Assembly: GCA_019309685.1 (NCBI GenBank)
Contig: JAFDFT010000219.1
Location: forward strand, 1 to 5,108
DNA from: Deltaproteobacteria bacterium
GTDB lineage: Bacteria > Desulfobacterota > Desulfobacteria > Desulfobacterales > JAABPS01
DNA: 5,108 bases
Reading direction: 5' to 3'
Shown: piece by piece, positions 1 to 5,108 of the stretch
Layout of the letters: each line of letters opens with the position of its first letter
Numbering within the stretch: position 1 is the stretch's first letter
Notes under the pieces: generated by a model
Told to the model about the DNA's origin: nothing
Seen by the model: the letters and a program-made list of their open reading frames with translations, nothing else
The model's database searches: none
Position numbers and translations under genes: made by a program

Positions 1-14
1 TATGAGGGCATGGA

Positions 15-929
15 TTAGAACTTGAATATAATCAAAATATAACGGATAGAAATAAATAAAATGAGGCTAGCAAGAATTACCTTAATGAGCCTTTCGGGCA
101 TAAATTTTTGAAGTCTTGCTCCGCAGTACATCCCTACAAAGCCACCAGCGCCCAACAGGATACCGAGCATCCAGTCCGGTGATACTGCAAGACCTGTATC
201 AGCATAATAGGGCGCGATGATAGTATAAAAGAAAACTCCGGCAATGGAGGTGACAAGAGTTCCCAGCAGCGCCGCACCTGCAATTGTGTATACGGGCAGT
301 CTATAAAAGGTAACAAGAAACGGAGCAATTATCGCACCCCCGCCAATACCGTAAACACCTCCCACAATTCCTACCACAAAGGTGAGCAAAAACAGGCCCA
401 TTGTGTTAAATGCATAATCTTCATCCAAAAATCGATACGTACTTTTGGCCAAAGAAAATGTTACCGTCCGAATTCCTTTTTTATAGGCTTGATTTAATCT
501 ATCATCGGTATTTTTTATCGATTTTTCATTTTTCCCTTGAATCAGATTATGAACGAGTCTGAATCCAATGTACAGGAGAACACATCCCACAAAAAACTTA
601 AATCGCTTTGGATCAGGCAAGTACTTTATCCGCAGTATCGCTCCCATAAACACTCCAGGAATTGTTCCGGCAATGATAATGCCCGTCAGCATCCATGCCA
701 TCCGGCCTTCCTTTATGTATCTGTATACACCGCTGGGTATAGCTACAATATTATAAACAAGGTTTGTGGGACTCACTGCGGGACTGGTGAAACCCAGAAC
801 ACTGACTTGGAAAGGTAAAAGGAGAAACGCACCCGAAAGGCCACCCATGGAGGAAAGAAATGAAGCAACAAAGGCAACTAAAAAAGGAATTGCCGGAGAC
901 ACCTGCACTCCTGATACCTCAAAATACAT
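15..929 (-). CDS. TauE/SafE (TSUP) family anion permease
   Basis: This is an integral inner-membrane protein of the TauE/SafE (TSUP) family, whose characterised members move sulfite, sulfoacetate or other small organic or sulfur anions; the substrate here cannot be told. The 304-residue product shows the two-fold repeat of the family. Each half opens with a glycine-rich hydrophobic segment: SSMGGLSGAFLLLP near residues 26-39 and GGVYGIGGGAIIAP near 190-203. About eight hydrophobic segments are visible, roughly at 12-40, 55-68, 78-100, 110-130, 176-208, 214-240, 252-272 and 280-302. A charged, probably cytoplasmic loop at about 131-175 joins the halves. An ATG 30 bp further upstream (957-959) keeps the frame open, but I chose 927-929 because a good Shine-Dalgarno lies just before it and the upstream extension (MGSTQVREYC) looks non-membrane and untypical. 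The gene lies downstream of nadB on the same strand, but a repeat-bearing gap of about 250 bp makes a shared operon doubtful. Family call firm, substrate unknown. Confidence 0.9.
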   Translation of the reverse strand: MYFEVSGVQVSPAIPFLVAFVASFLSSMGGLSGAFLLLPFQVSVLGFTSPAVSPTNLVYNIVAIPSGVYRYIKEGRMAWMLTGIIIAGTIPGVFMGAILRIKYLPDPKRFKFFVGCVLLYIGFRLVHNLIQGKNEKSIKNTDDRLNQAYKKGIRTVTFSLAKSTYRFLDEDYAFNTMGLFLLTFVVGIVGGVYGIGGGAIIAPFLVTFYRLPVYTIAGAALLGTLVTSIAGVFFYTIIAPYYADTGLAVSPDWMLGILLGAGGFVGMYCGARLQKFMPERLIKVILASLILFISIRYILIIFKF

Positions 930-935
930 ACAATA

Positions 936-941
936 CTCCCT
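936..941 (-). promoter_or_regulatory. Ribosome binding site that fixes the TSUP start
   Basis: On the minus strand this reads AGGGAG, followed by a 6-base spacer and the ATG at 929-927. It is much better placed for this ATG than for the in-frame ATG at 959-957, so it decides the start of the TSUP gene. Confidence 0.7.
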
Positions 942-970
942 AACCTGCGTAGAGCCCATTCATAAATTGC

Positions 971-1112
971 TATTTTGCCCGATTTCTGTGTCCCCGATGA
1001 ACGGGATCTTCGCTAAGCTTCGACAGGCTCAAATTTTAATCCGCCACCGCACTTTGGCGGATTAATCCCCGAAATACTCAATGTATTCCTACAGTTAAAA
1101 TTATCATCTTCC
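971..1112 (+). repeat. Structured intergenic repeat, copy 1
   Basis: This non-coding element fills much of the gap between nadB and the TSUP gene. Its core (1027-1112) matches the reverse complement of 3719-3804 over 86 bp without gaps, with 11 differences. The core has two potential hairpins. The first has 11-bp arms TTAATCCGCCA (1036-1046) and TGGCGGATTAA (1055-1065) around an 8-base loop. The second has 5-bp arms AATAC (1073-1077) and GTATT (1083-1087) around a 5-base loop. The palindrome GGATTAATCC (1059-1068) overlaps the right arm of the first. An outer block, TTTTGCCCGATTTC (973-986), recurs in copy 2 as TTTTGCCCAATTTTC. The 40 bp between outer block and core (987-1026), including CTTCGACAGGCTC, are unlike copy 2 and hold only a weak hairpin (CCCG/CGGG at 993-1005). 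No open reading frame is credible here. The large hairpin is not followed by a T run on either strand, so I do not call it an intrinsic terminator of nadB. Confidence 0.85.
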
Positions 1113-1177
1113 TTGAACTCAAACAAAATATCTAATTTCTGAACATACACTGCTTAAAGTTTAAAATTAAATGAAGC

Positions 1178-2806
1178 CTATTTGAACGATCGCCGAAGGA
1201 TGGTATCCTTCAACCATCGCTTATTGTCTTTTTCCGGATATTGAATATTATAATGAAGCCCGCGGCTTTCCTTTCTGTTTAAAGCGCATTTGATTATCAA
1301 TTCTGAAACCGTGGCAATATTTCGAAGCTCGATTAAATCCGGAGCAATTTTAAAATTCCAATAATATTCTTTGATTTCATTGCTAATAAGTTCAATCCGA
1401 CGCTTTGCCCTGGACAATCGTTTGTCTGATCTGACAATTCCTACATAATTCCACATAAATCGCCGAATCTCATCCCAGTTTTGCGAAACAGTGACCAGTT
1501 CATCGCTGTCAGTTGTGCCCGAATCATCCCACGACGTTACACTTGGAACATTGATCTTTTCTGAGGATTGAATCTCTGCAATGGCCGCTTTCGCGGTTTT
1601 ATCCGCGTAAACCAGCGCCTCCAGCAAGGAATTGCTCGCAAGCCGATTTGCGCCATGCAAGCCGGTACAGGCGGTCTCGCCTATGGCATACAGCCTGTTA
1701 ATATCGGTCCTGCCCTCCATATCGGTTACAACTCCCCCGCACATATAATGCGCTGCCGGAACAACCGGAAGCGGTTCAGCGGTCATATCAAAACCATATT
1801 CCAAAGACTTTTCATACAAATTGGGGAACCGTTTCTTTATAAAATCCGATTTTTTGTGTGATATATCGAGGTATACGGAATCATTCCCGCTTTTTTTCAA
1901 CTCCGTATCAATTGCGCGCGCAACAACATCTCTGCATGCAAGATCCTTTTGCGGATCATATTTTTCCATAAACCGGTGGCCTGAAGCATTTACAAGGATC
2001 CCGCCGTCCCCTCTAACCGCCTCAGAAATAAGGAAATTTTTTGCCTCAGGGTGATACAAACATGTGGGATGAAACTGAACAAACTCCAGATTGGCCACAC
2101 TCGCACCCGCCCTGTAAGCCATAGCAATACCATCACCGGTGGCAATATCCGGGTTGCTTGTGTAAATATAGACTTTCCCCGCTCCGCCGGTGGCCAGAAG
2201 CGTTATCTTCGCGAGGATGGTTTTGACCTGGTTTGTTTCTCTGTCTAAAACATACGCGCCGCAACAGTAATGCTCGTGCGTGGTTGTAATCTGTTCGCTT
2301 TTCAGGCGAGTTGAAAACGTAATCAAATCTAAAGCGATATGATCTTCTAACAGCTTGATATTCTTGTTATTTTTTACCAGGTTTAACAAAGCCCTCTCCA
2401 CTTCTTTTCCCGTCATATCATGCGCGTGGACGATGCGGTTTTGGGAATGCCCCCCCTCGCGCCCGAGGTCAAACTCTGTATCATTATCCTTTTCCCCTTT
2501 AATGTTAAATTTCACCCCTAAGGCAATCAATTCCCTGATTCTGGCCGGACCATCTTTGACCACCATTTCAACCACATCGGTGTGGCAAAGCCCGTCTCCA
2601 GCGGCAAGTGTGTCCTGAATATGAAGGTCAAAGGAATCAAGGCTGTCGAAGACAGATGCAATACCTCCCTGTGCCCTGTTGGTATTGCTCTCAATGGCCT
2701 CCTTTTTGGTTACCAGAACAACATTACCGAAGTCAGCCGCTTTAAGAGCAAAGCTCAGCCCCGCGATGCCGCTGCCGATGATAAAAAAATCTGTTTCTAT
2801 TTCCAT
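1178..2806 (-). CDS. nadB: L-aspartate oxidase (NadB)
   Basis: This cytoplasmic FAD enzyme oxidises L-aspartate to iminoaspartate, the first step of de novo NAD synthesis; NadA then makes quinolinate. Family members can use oxygen or fumarate as electron acceptor. The 542-residue product is close to the 540 of the E. coli enzyme. The FAD-binding motif GSGIAGLSFAL is at residues 11-21 and NRAQGGIAS at 43-51. The capping and active-site region carries REGGHSQNRIVHAHD (116-130), QFHPTCLYHP (244-253), RGDGGILVN (265-273) and YMCGGVVTD (354-362), with the FAD-binding GETACTGLHGANRLASNSL at 376-394. His246, Arg292, His353 and Arg388 match the known E. coli active-site residues H244, R290, H351 and R386 with a constant offset of two. 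The C-terminal helical domain ends with RKESRGLHYN (511-520). HPTCLY and the C-terminus favour NadB over succinate dehydrogenase or fumarate reductase flavoproteins. A TTG 36 bp upstream is open, but the ATG has the better ribosome site and puts the FAD motif at the usual distance. Neither nadA nor nadC is in the window. Confidence 0.97.
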   Translation of the reverse strand: MEIETDFFIIGSGIAGLSFALKAADFGNVVLVTKKEAIESNTNRAQGGIASVFDSLDSFDLHIQDTLAAGDGLCHTDVVEMVVKDGPARIRELIALGVKFNIKGEKDNDTEFDLGREGGHSQNRIVHAHDMTGKEVERALLNLVKNNKNIKLLEDHIALDLITFSTRLKSEQITTTHEHYCCGAYVLDRETNQVKTILAKITLLATGGAGKVYIYTSNPDIATGDGIAMAYRAGASVANLEFVQFHPTCLYHPEAKNFLISEAVRGDGGILVNASGHRFMEKYDPQKDLACRDVVARAIDTELKKSGNDSVYLDISHKKSDFIKKRFPNLYEKSLEYGFDMTAEPLPVVPAAHYMCGGVVTDMEGRTDINRLYAIGETACTGLHGANRLASNSLLEALVYADKTAKAAIAEIQSSEKINVPSVTSWDDSGTTDSDELVTVSQNWDEIRRFMWNYVGIVRSDKRLSRAKRRIELISNEIKEYYWNFKIAPDLIELRNIATVSELIIKCALNRKESRGLHYNIQYPEKDNKRWLKDTILRRSFK

Positions 2807-2814
2807 ACGTATCG

Positions 2815-2819
2815 ACCTT
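2815..2819 (-). promoter_or_regulatory. Ribosome binding site of nadB
   Basis: The minus strand reads AAGGT here, 8 bases before the ATG at 2806-2804. It supports that ATG over the upstream in-frame TTG at 2842-2840, before which I see no comparable site. Confidence 0.6.
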
Positions 2820-3036
2820 ATTTGATTAAGATTTATCCCCAACTGGTTGAAAGAAATGGGCCAGAGTTTCTATGATTAAGAGTAGCAAGTAACACATAAG
2901 CATTAAATAGGGTTTCAGGCAATTTGAATATAAAAGAATATAGCACAACACTTGGTCCTGCGTATACTATTAGGATCATCAGCTTTCTTGGAAATAATCC
3001 CAATTTAAACATTTATCATTACACATTATTTTGATG

Positions 3037-3065
3037 TTGACGGTATCAATATCACGTCTTATGTT
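3037..3065 (+). promoter_or_regulatory. Candidate sigma-70 promoter for the DUF1178 gene
   Basis: A TTGACG -35 box (3037-3042) and a TATGTT -10 box (3060-3065) are separated by 17 bases, giving five and four matches of six to the consensus. It would leave an untranslated leader of roughly 105 bases before the ATG at 3179. AT-rich DNA yields such pairs by chance, so this is tentative. Confidence 0.35.
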
Positions 3066-3178
3066 TTACATATTCCGTTTAATGGGCTAAATCTGTCAAT
3101 AATTTCTTTTAAAAGGTCAGTAAATATGATATGATTCAGCTGTTTTAGTAACACCTAATATGAAATATGTGAATTTCT

Positions 3179-3604
3179 ATGATAGCATTTGATTTACAAT
3201 GTAAAAATAACCATACGTTTGAAGGCTGGTTCGAAGACAGCCATTCATATGAAGAACAACAAAAAAAAGGGCTGATCGCGTGCCCGGTTTGTAATGACAC
3301 CAATGTGTTTAAGGTTCTTTCAACATTTGCGATTAAATCCGCGAACCCTTTGCCAAAAGTCGATGGTAATGAAGTCACGCTTGCTAAAATTACCGAAGAG
3401 ATAACGGATTATGTTGAAAAAAATTTTGACGATGTAGGCACAGATTTTTCCAAAGAAGCGTTAAAAATCCACTATGGCGCTTCAGAACCGCGAAATATCC
3501 GCGGTATAAGCACAAAATTGGAAGAAAAGACCTTAAAAGAAGAAGGCGTTCAATTCTTTAAACTGCCCATACCTGAACGCTCTGATTCTGACACAGATTC
3601 GTAG
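3179..3604 (+). CDS. DUF1178 family protein, putative zinc-binding
   Basis: This is a small soluble protein of the DUF1178 family, for which I know no established function. The 141-residue product starts with the family's typical MIAFDLQCKNNHTFEGWF. Cys8 and His12, followed by CPVC at residues 35-38 (Cys35, Cys38), form a likely zinc-ribbon-like metal site. The first 55 residues resemble the zinc-ribbon part of regulatory or FmdB-type proteins. The middle (about 56-100) is acidic and helical in character. The conserved C-terminal segment ALKIHYGASEPRNIRGIST (about 98-116) and the region ending FKLPIPER fit the family. The last residues are a polar, acidic tail (SDSDTDS). ATG 3179 is the only possible start: an in-frame TGA lies at 3170-3172 and the protein has no other methionine. 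The start lacks a clear Shine-Dalgarno. The gene stands alone on its strand, divergent from nadB and convergent with the helicase gene, so context gives no hint of function. Confidence 0.88.
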   Translation: MIAFDLQCKNNHTFEGWFEDSHSYEEQQKKGLIACPVCNDTNVFKVLSTFAIKSANPLPKVDGNEVTLAKITEEITDYVEKNFDDVGTDFSKEALKIHYGASEPRNIRGISTKLEEKTLKEEGVQFFKLPIPERSDSDTDS

Positions 3605-3718
3605 AAAGTTATCCTCCCAGCTTCGTTTTAATCCCAGAACCTCAAGAAATAAATCTCTTTGAAAAAACCCCAACTTTTTTCAAGTTCAAGTCGAAGACCC
3701 CGAACTTTAAGCCGAGGG
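3605..3718. other. Non-coding spacer with short repeats downstream of the DUF1178 gene
   Basis: This stretch links the DUF1178 stop codon to repeat copy 2. It has an inverted repeat GAAAAAA (3661-3667) and TTTTTTC (3675-3681) with a 7-base loop, and a second pair AAGTTC (3682-3687) and GAACTT (3702-3707). A degenerate direct repeat with a 30-bp period is also visible: ACCCC followed by AACTTT at 3667, and ACCCC followed by GAACTTT at 3697. The stems are AT-rich, so a terminator call would be weak. The sequence CTTGAACTTG (complement of 3681-3690) faintly echoes CTTGAACT just beyond copy 1 (1112-1119), so the repeat family may extend into this region. Confidence 0.5.
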
Positions 3719-3880
3719 GGAAGGCGATAATTTTAACCACAGGAATACCTATAGTATTTCTAGGATTAATCCGCCAAAGTACGGTGGCGGATTAAAATTT
3801 GAGCCCGCCAAAGGCGGATGTACCACCTGACACAGCTTGTCTCGCCGTAGCCTTGGCGTAGGCGGAAAATTGGGCAAAAA
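3719..3880 (-). repeat. Structured intergenic repeat, copy 2
   Basis: This is the inverted counterpart of the element at 971-1112, lying between the convergent DUF1178 and helicase genes. The core (3719-3804) keeps both hairpins: arms TTAATCCGCCA (3766-3776) and TGGCGGATTAA (3785-3795), and arms AATAC (3744-3748) and GTATT (3754-3758). The outer block is at 3865-3879, only about 20 bp from the helicase stop codon. The 60 bp between core and outer block differ from copy 1. They carry a further hairpin, CCGCC (3805-3809) with GGCGG (3813-3817), and a GC-rich segment around 3843-3865 with CGCC and GGCG arms. Placed between two converging genes, the strong hairpin could help end transcription from both sides, but no T run follows it, so that role is only inferred. 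Confidence 0.85.
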
Positions 3881-3898
3881 GAGGGGTTTCCTATTACT

Positions 3899-5108
3899 TT
3901 AGACATCGCCCATCAGCCTTCTCGCCAACCCGGACAGACGCCGTTTAGGTTTATCGTTTTTCAGTGCGATATCAAGCGCACGTCTTGTGCCTATAAGGAC
4001 AACCAGTTCTTTCCCACGGGTCATTGCCGTGTAAAGCAGATTTCGCTGTAGCAGCGCAAAGTGCTGCGTCATCAGAGGAACAATGACCGCGGGGTATTCC
4101 GAACCCTGAGACTTGTGTACTGAAATGGCATACGCCAGTGATATTTCATCCACTTCTGTAAAATCATATTCTACCGATCTGTCATAATATACGACTGAAA
4201 ATTTCCTTTCCTCCATGTCTATACCGTTAATCTGTCCGATATCTCCGTTAAACACCTCCTTTTGATAGTTGTTTTTTAAATGCATGACTTTATCACCGTA
4301 CTTAAAGGTACTGCCGTTATTTTGAAAGGAATCCGTATGTTGATTTAACGCTTTTTGAAGAACCTGGTTCAAATGGATCGTACCAATTCCTCCTTTATGC
4401 ATGGGCGTAATCACTTGAATTTCATTTACCGGATCCAGATCAAAATGATTGGGAATCGATCTGCAGCATAACTCGATAATTGTTGAAACAACTCTTTCCG
4501 AGCTGTTTTGTTCCAAAAAATAAAATTCCGATAACTCTTGTGTATCTTCATATTCTTCTAAAACGAGATCTTCACCATTGCGGACTTTGTGGGCGTTTGT
4601 GATGATCGGGCTTTCATCTGATTGTCGAAAAATTTGCTGAAGCTTAAATTCCTTCACCCTGGCTGATTGTATAATATCTGAAAGCACATTTCCCGGTCCA
4701 ACAGAAGGGAGTTGGAAAATATCACCAACCAGATAAAACCTGGATGTCATGGAAACGGATCGGATCAGATAGAACATCAATAATGTATCGATCATGGATG
4801 CTTCATCGATAATGATGACACTCGCGTCAATGGGATAATCCTGGTTTTTTTGAAATGTATTCTCCTGGGGGCTGTATCCTAAAAGTTTGTGTATGGTCTC
4901 CGCTTTTCTCTTTGATACTTCAGAAAGTCTTCTGGCCGCCCGGCCGGTTGGCGCGGCAAGACATACTTTCTCTCCATAGGCTTCAAAAATGGCGTTTAAA
5001 GACCGCACCAGTGTGGTCTTGCCCGTTCCCGGCCCTCCTGTTATGACGGCCATCCGATGAGCAAGCACTTCCTCTATGATTCCCAACTGCTCGGGTGAAA
5101 GGTCAATA
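3899..5108 (-). CDS. recD2: RecD2-like ATP-dependent DNA helicase, C-terminal part
   Basis: This is a superfamily 1B DNA helicase of the RecD/RecD2 type, which unwinds DNA 5' to 3' in repair and replication-fork maintenance. The 402 visible codons contain the full motor core. Walker A GGPGTGKT is near residues 24-31 and motif Ia AAPTGRAARRL near 51-61. Walker B IIIDEAS is near 98-104, motif III GDIFQLPSVGPG near 128-139 and the FRQ motif near 160-162. Motif V SVHKSQGSE is near 329-337 and motif VI NLLYTAMTRGK near 356-366. The reading frame stays open to the window edge (IDLSPEQLGIIEE before Walker A), so the in-frame TTG at 5086-5084 is an internal leucine codon and not a start. RecD2 proteins usually have some 700 or more residues, so about the N-terminal 300 (helix-hairpin-helix region) should lie outside. 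The ending RLSGLARRL is typical of RecD2. A RecD subunit of RecBCD is the alternative; the missing N-terminus and absence of recB or recC here leave this open, but motif wording favours RecD2. Confidence 0.92.
   Translation of the reverse strand, partial: IDLSPEQLGIIEEVLAHRMAVITGGPGTGKTTLVRSLNAIFEAYGEKVCLAAPTGRAARRLSEVSKRKAETIHKLLGYSPQENTFQKNQDYPIDASVIIIDEASMIDTLLMFYLIRSVSMTSRFYLVGDIFQLPSVGPGNVLSDIIQSARVKEFKLQQIFRQSDESPIITNAHKVRNGEDLVLEEYEDTQELSEFYFLEQNSSERVVSTIIELCCRSIPNHFDLDPVNEIQVITPMHKGGIGTIHLNQVLQKALNQHTDSFQNNGSTFKYGDKVMHLKNNYQKEVFNGDIGQINGIDMEERKFSVVYYDRSVEYDFTEVDEISLAYAISVHKSQGSEYPAVIVPLMTQHFALLQRNLLYTAMTRGKELVVLIGTRRALDIALKNDKPKRRLSGLARRLMGDV

Larger units (their letters stand above)
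2807..3178. other. Divergent intergenic region between nadB and the DUF1178 gene
   Basis: This 372-bp AT-rich stretch must hold the promoters for both divergent genes. I see no credible open reading frame, RNA gene or copy of the window's repeat. The plus side has a possible promoter at 3037-3065. Short inverted repeats overlap it: TTGAT (3031-3035) with ATCAA (3045-3049), and TATGT (3060-3064) with ACATA (3068-3072). On the minus strand I found no convincing sigma-70 promoter for nadB and no recognisable NAD-repressor operator. Plus-strand start codons at 3126, 3131 and 3160 open only very short frames (two, five and ten codons), so I do not call them genes. Confidence 0.6.

Noticed and set aside
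930..959. Ten-residue N-terminal extension of the TSUP protein from the ATG at 959
   Set aside because: A well-spaced AGGGAG precedes the ATG at 929, and the extension does not look like the start of a membrane protein of this family.
568..1065. Plus-strand open frames opposite the TSUP gene and repeat copy 1
   Set aside because: They are antisense to a clear gene, have no recognisable domain and run partly through the repeat.
1036..1065. Large repeat hairpin as a classical rho-independent terminator of nadB
   Set aside because: No T tract follows the stem on the minus strand (AAAATTT... follows instead), and the same hairpin recurs as part of a larger repeat.
2807..2842. Twelve-residue N-terminal extension of NadB from the TTG at 2842
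   Set aside because: It needs a TTG start with no good ribosome site, while AAGGT sits 8 bases before the ATG at 2806 and the FAD motif then falls at the usual place.
1568..2875. Series of plus-strand open frames opposite nadB
   Set aside because: They overlap each other and lie antisense to an intact, well-conserved enzyme gene.
3145..3378. Minus-strand 77-codon frame opposite the start of the DUF1178 gene
   Set aside because: No domain is recognisable and the DUF1178 motifs lie on the other strand.
3661..3681. Intrinsic terminator for the DUF1178 gene (GAAAAAA/TTTTTTC hairpin)
   Set aside because: The stem is nearly all A-T pairs and would be too weak; the T run is in the stem itself.
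5084..5086. TTG as a start codon of the helicase gene
   Set aside because: The frame continues to the window edge with conserved helicase sequence (LSPEQ before Walker A), so the gene is cut by the window and not short.

Overview
The window reads as ordinary chromosomal DNA of a moderate-GC bacterium. It holds four protein genes: a TauE/SafE (TSUP) family membrane protein, L-aspartate oxidase (nadB), a small DUF1178 zinc-binding-type protein, and the C-terminal part of a RecD2-like DNA helicase cut by the right edge. I saw no RNA gene, transposase, CRISPR array or phage gene. DUF1178 proteins are best known from Proteobacteria and related lineages. The gene set and the style of the intergenic repeats would suit a Desulfobacterota (former deltaproteobacterial) genome, but this is a weak inference without a database search.

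Layout: TSUP (15-929, minus) and nadB (1178-2806, minus) face left, with about 250 bp of non-coding DNA between them. A 372-bp non-coding region (2807-3178) separates nadB from the divergent DUF1178 gene (3179-3604, plus). The DUF1178 gene converges on the RecD2 helicase gene (3899 to window end, minus) across a 294-bp gap. The four genes share no evident pathway: NadB starts NAD synthesis, TSUP proteins move organic or sulfur anions, RecD2 unwinds DNA, and DUF1178 has no known role.

The most notable signal is non-coding. The gaps at 930-1177 and 3605-3898 each carry a copy of the same structured repeat, in opposite orientation. Its 86-bp core aligns without gaps (1027-1112 against the complement of 3719-3804, 75 of 86 identical by hand count). 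All 11 differences fall outside the two predicted hairpin stems. Beyond the core, a short outer block (TTTTGCCC followed by RATTT) is shared, but the DNA between outer block and core is unrelated in the two copies and differs in length (about 40 against 60 bp). This suggests a modular, possibly mobile, miniature repeat. The two copies bracket nadB and DUF1178 as a 2.6-kb segment between inverted repeats.
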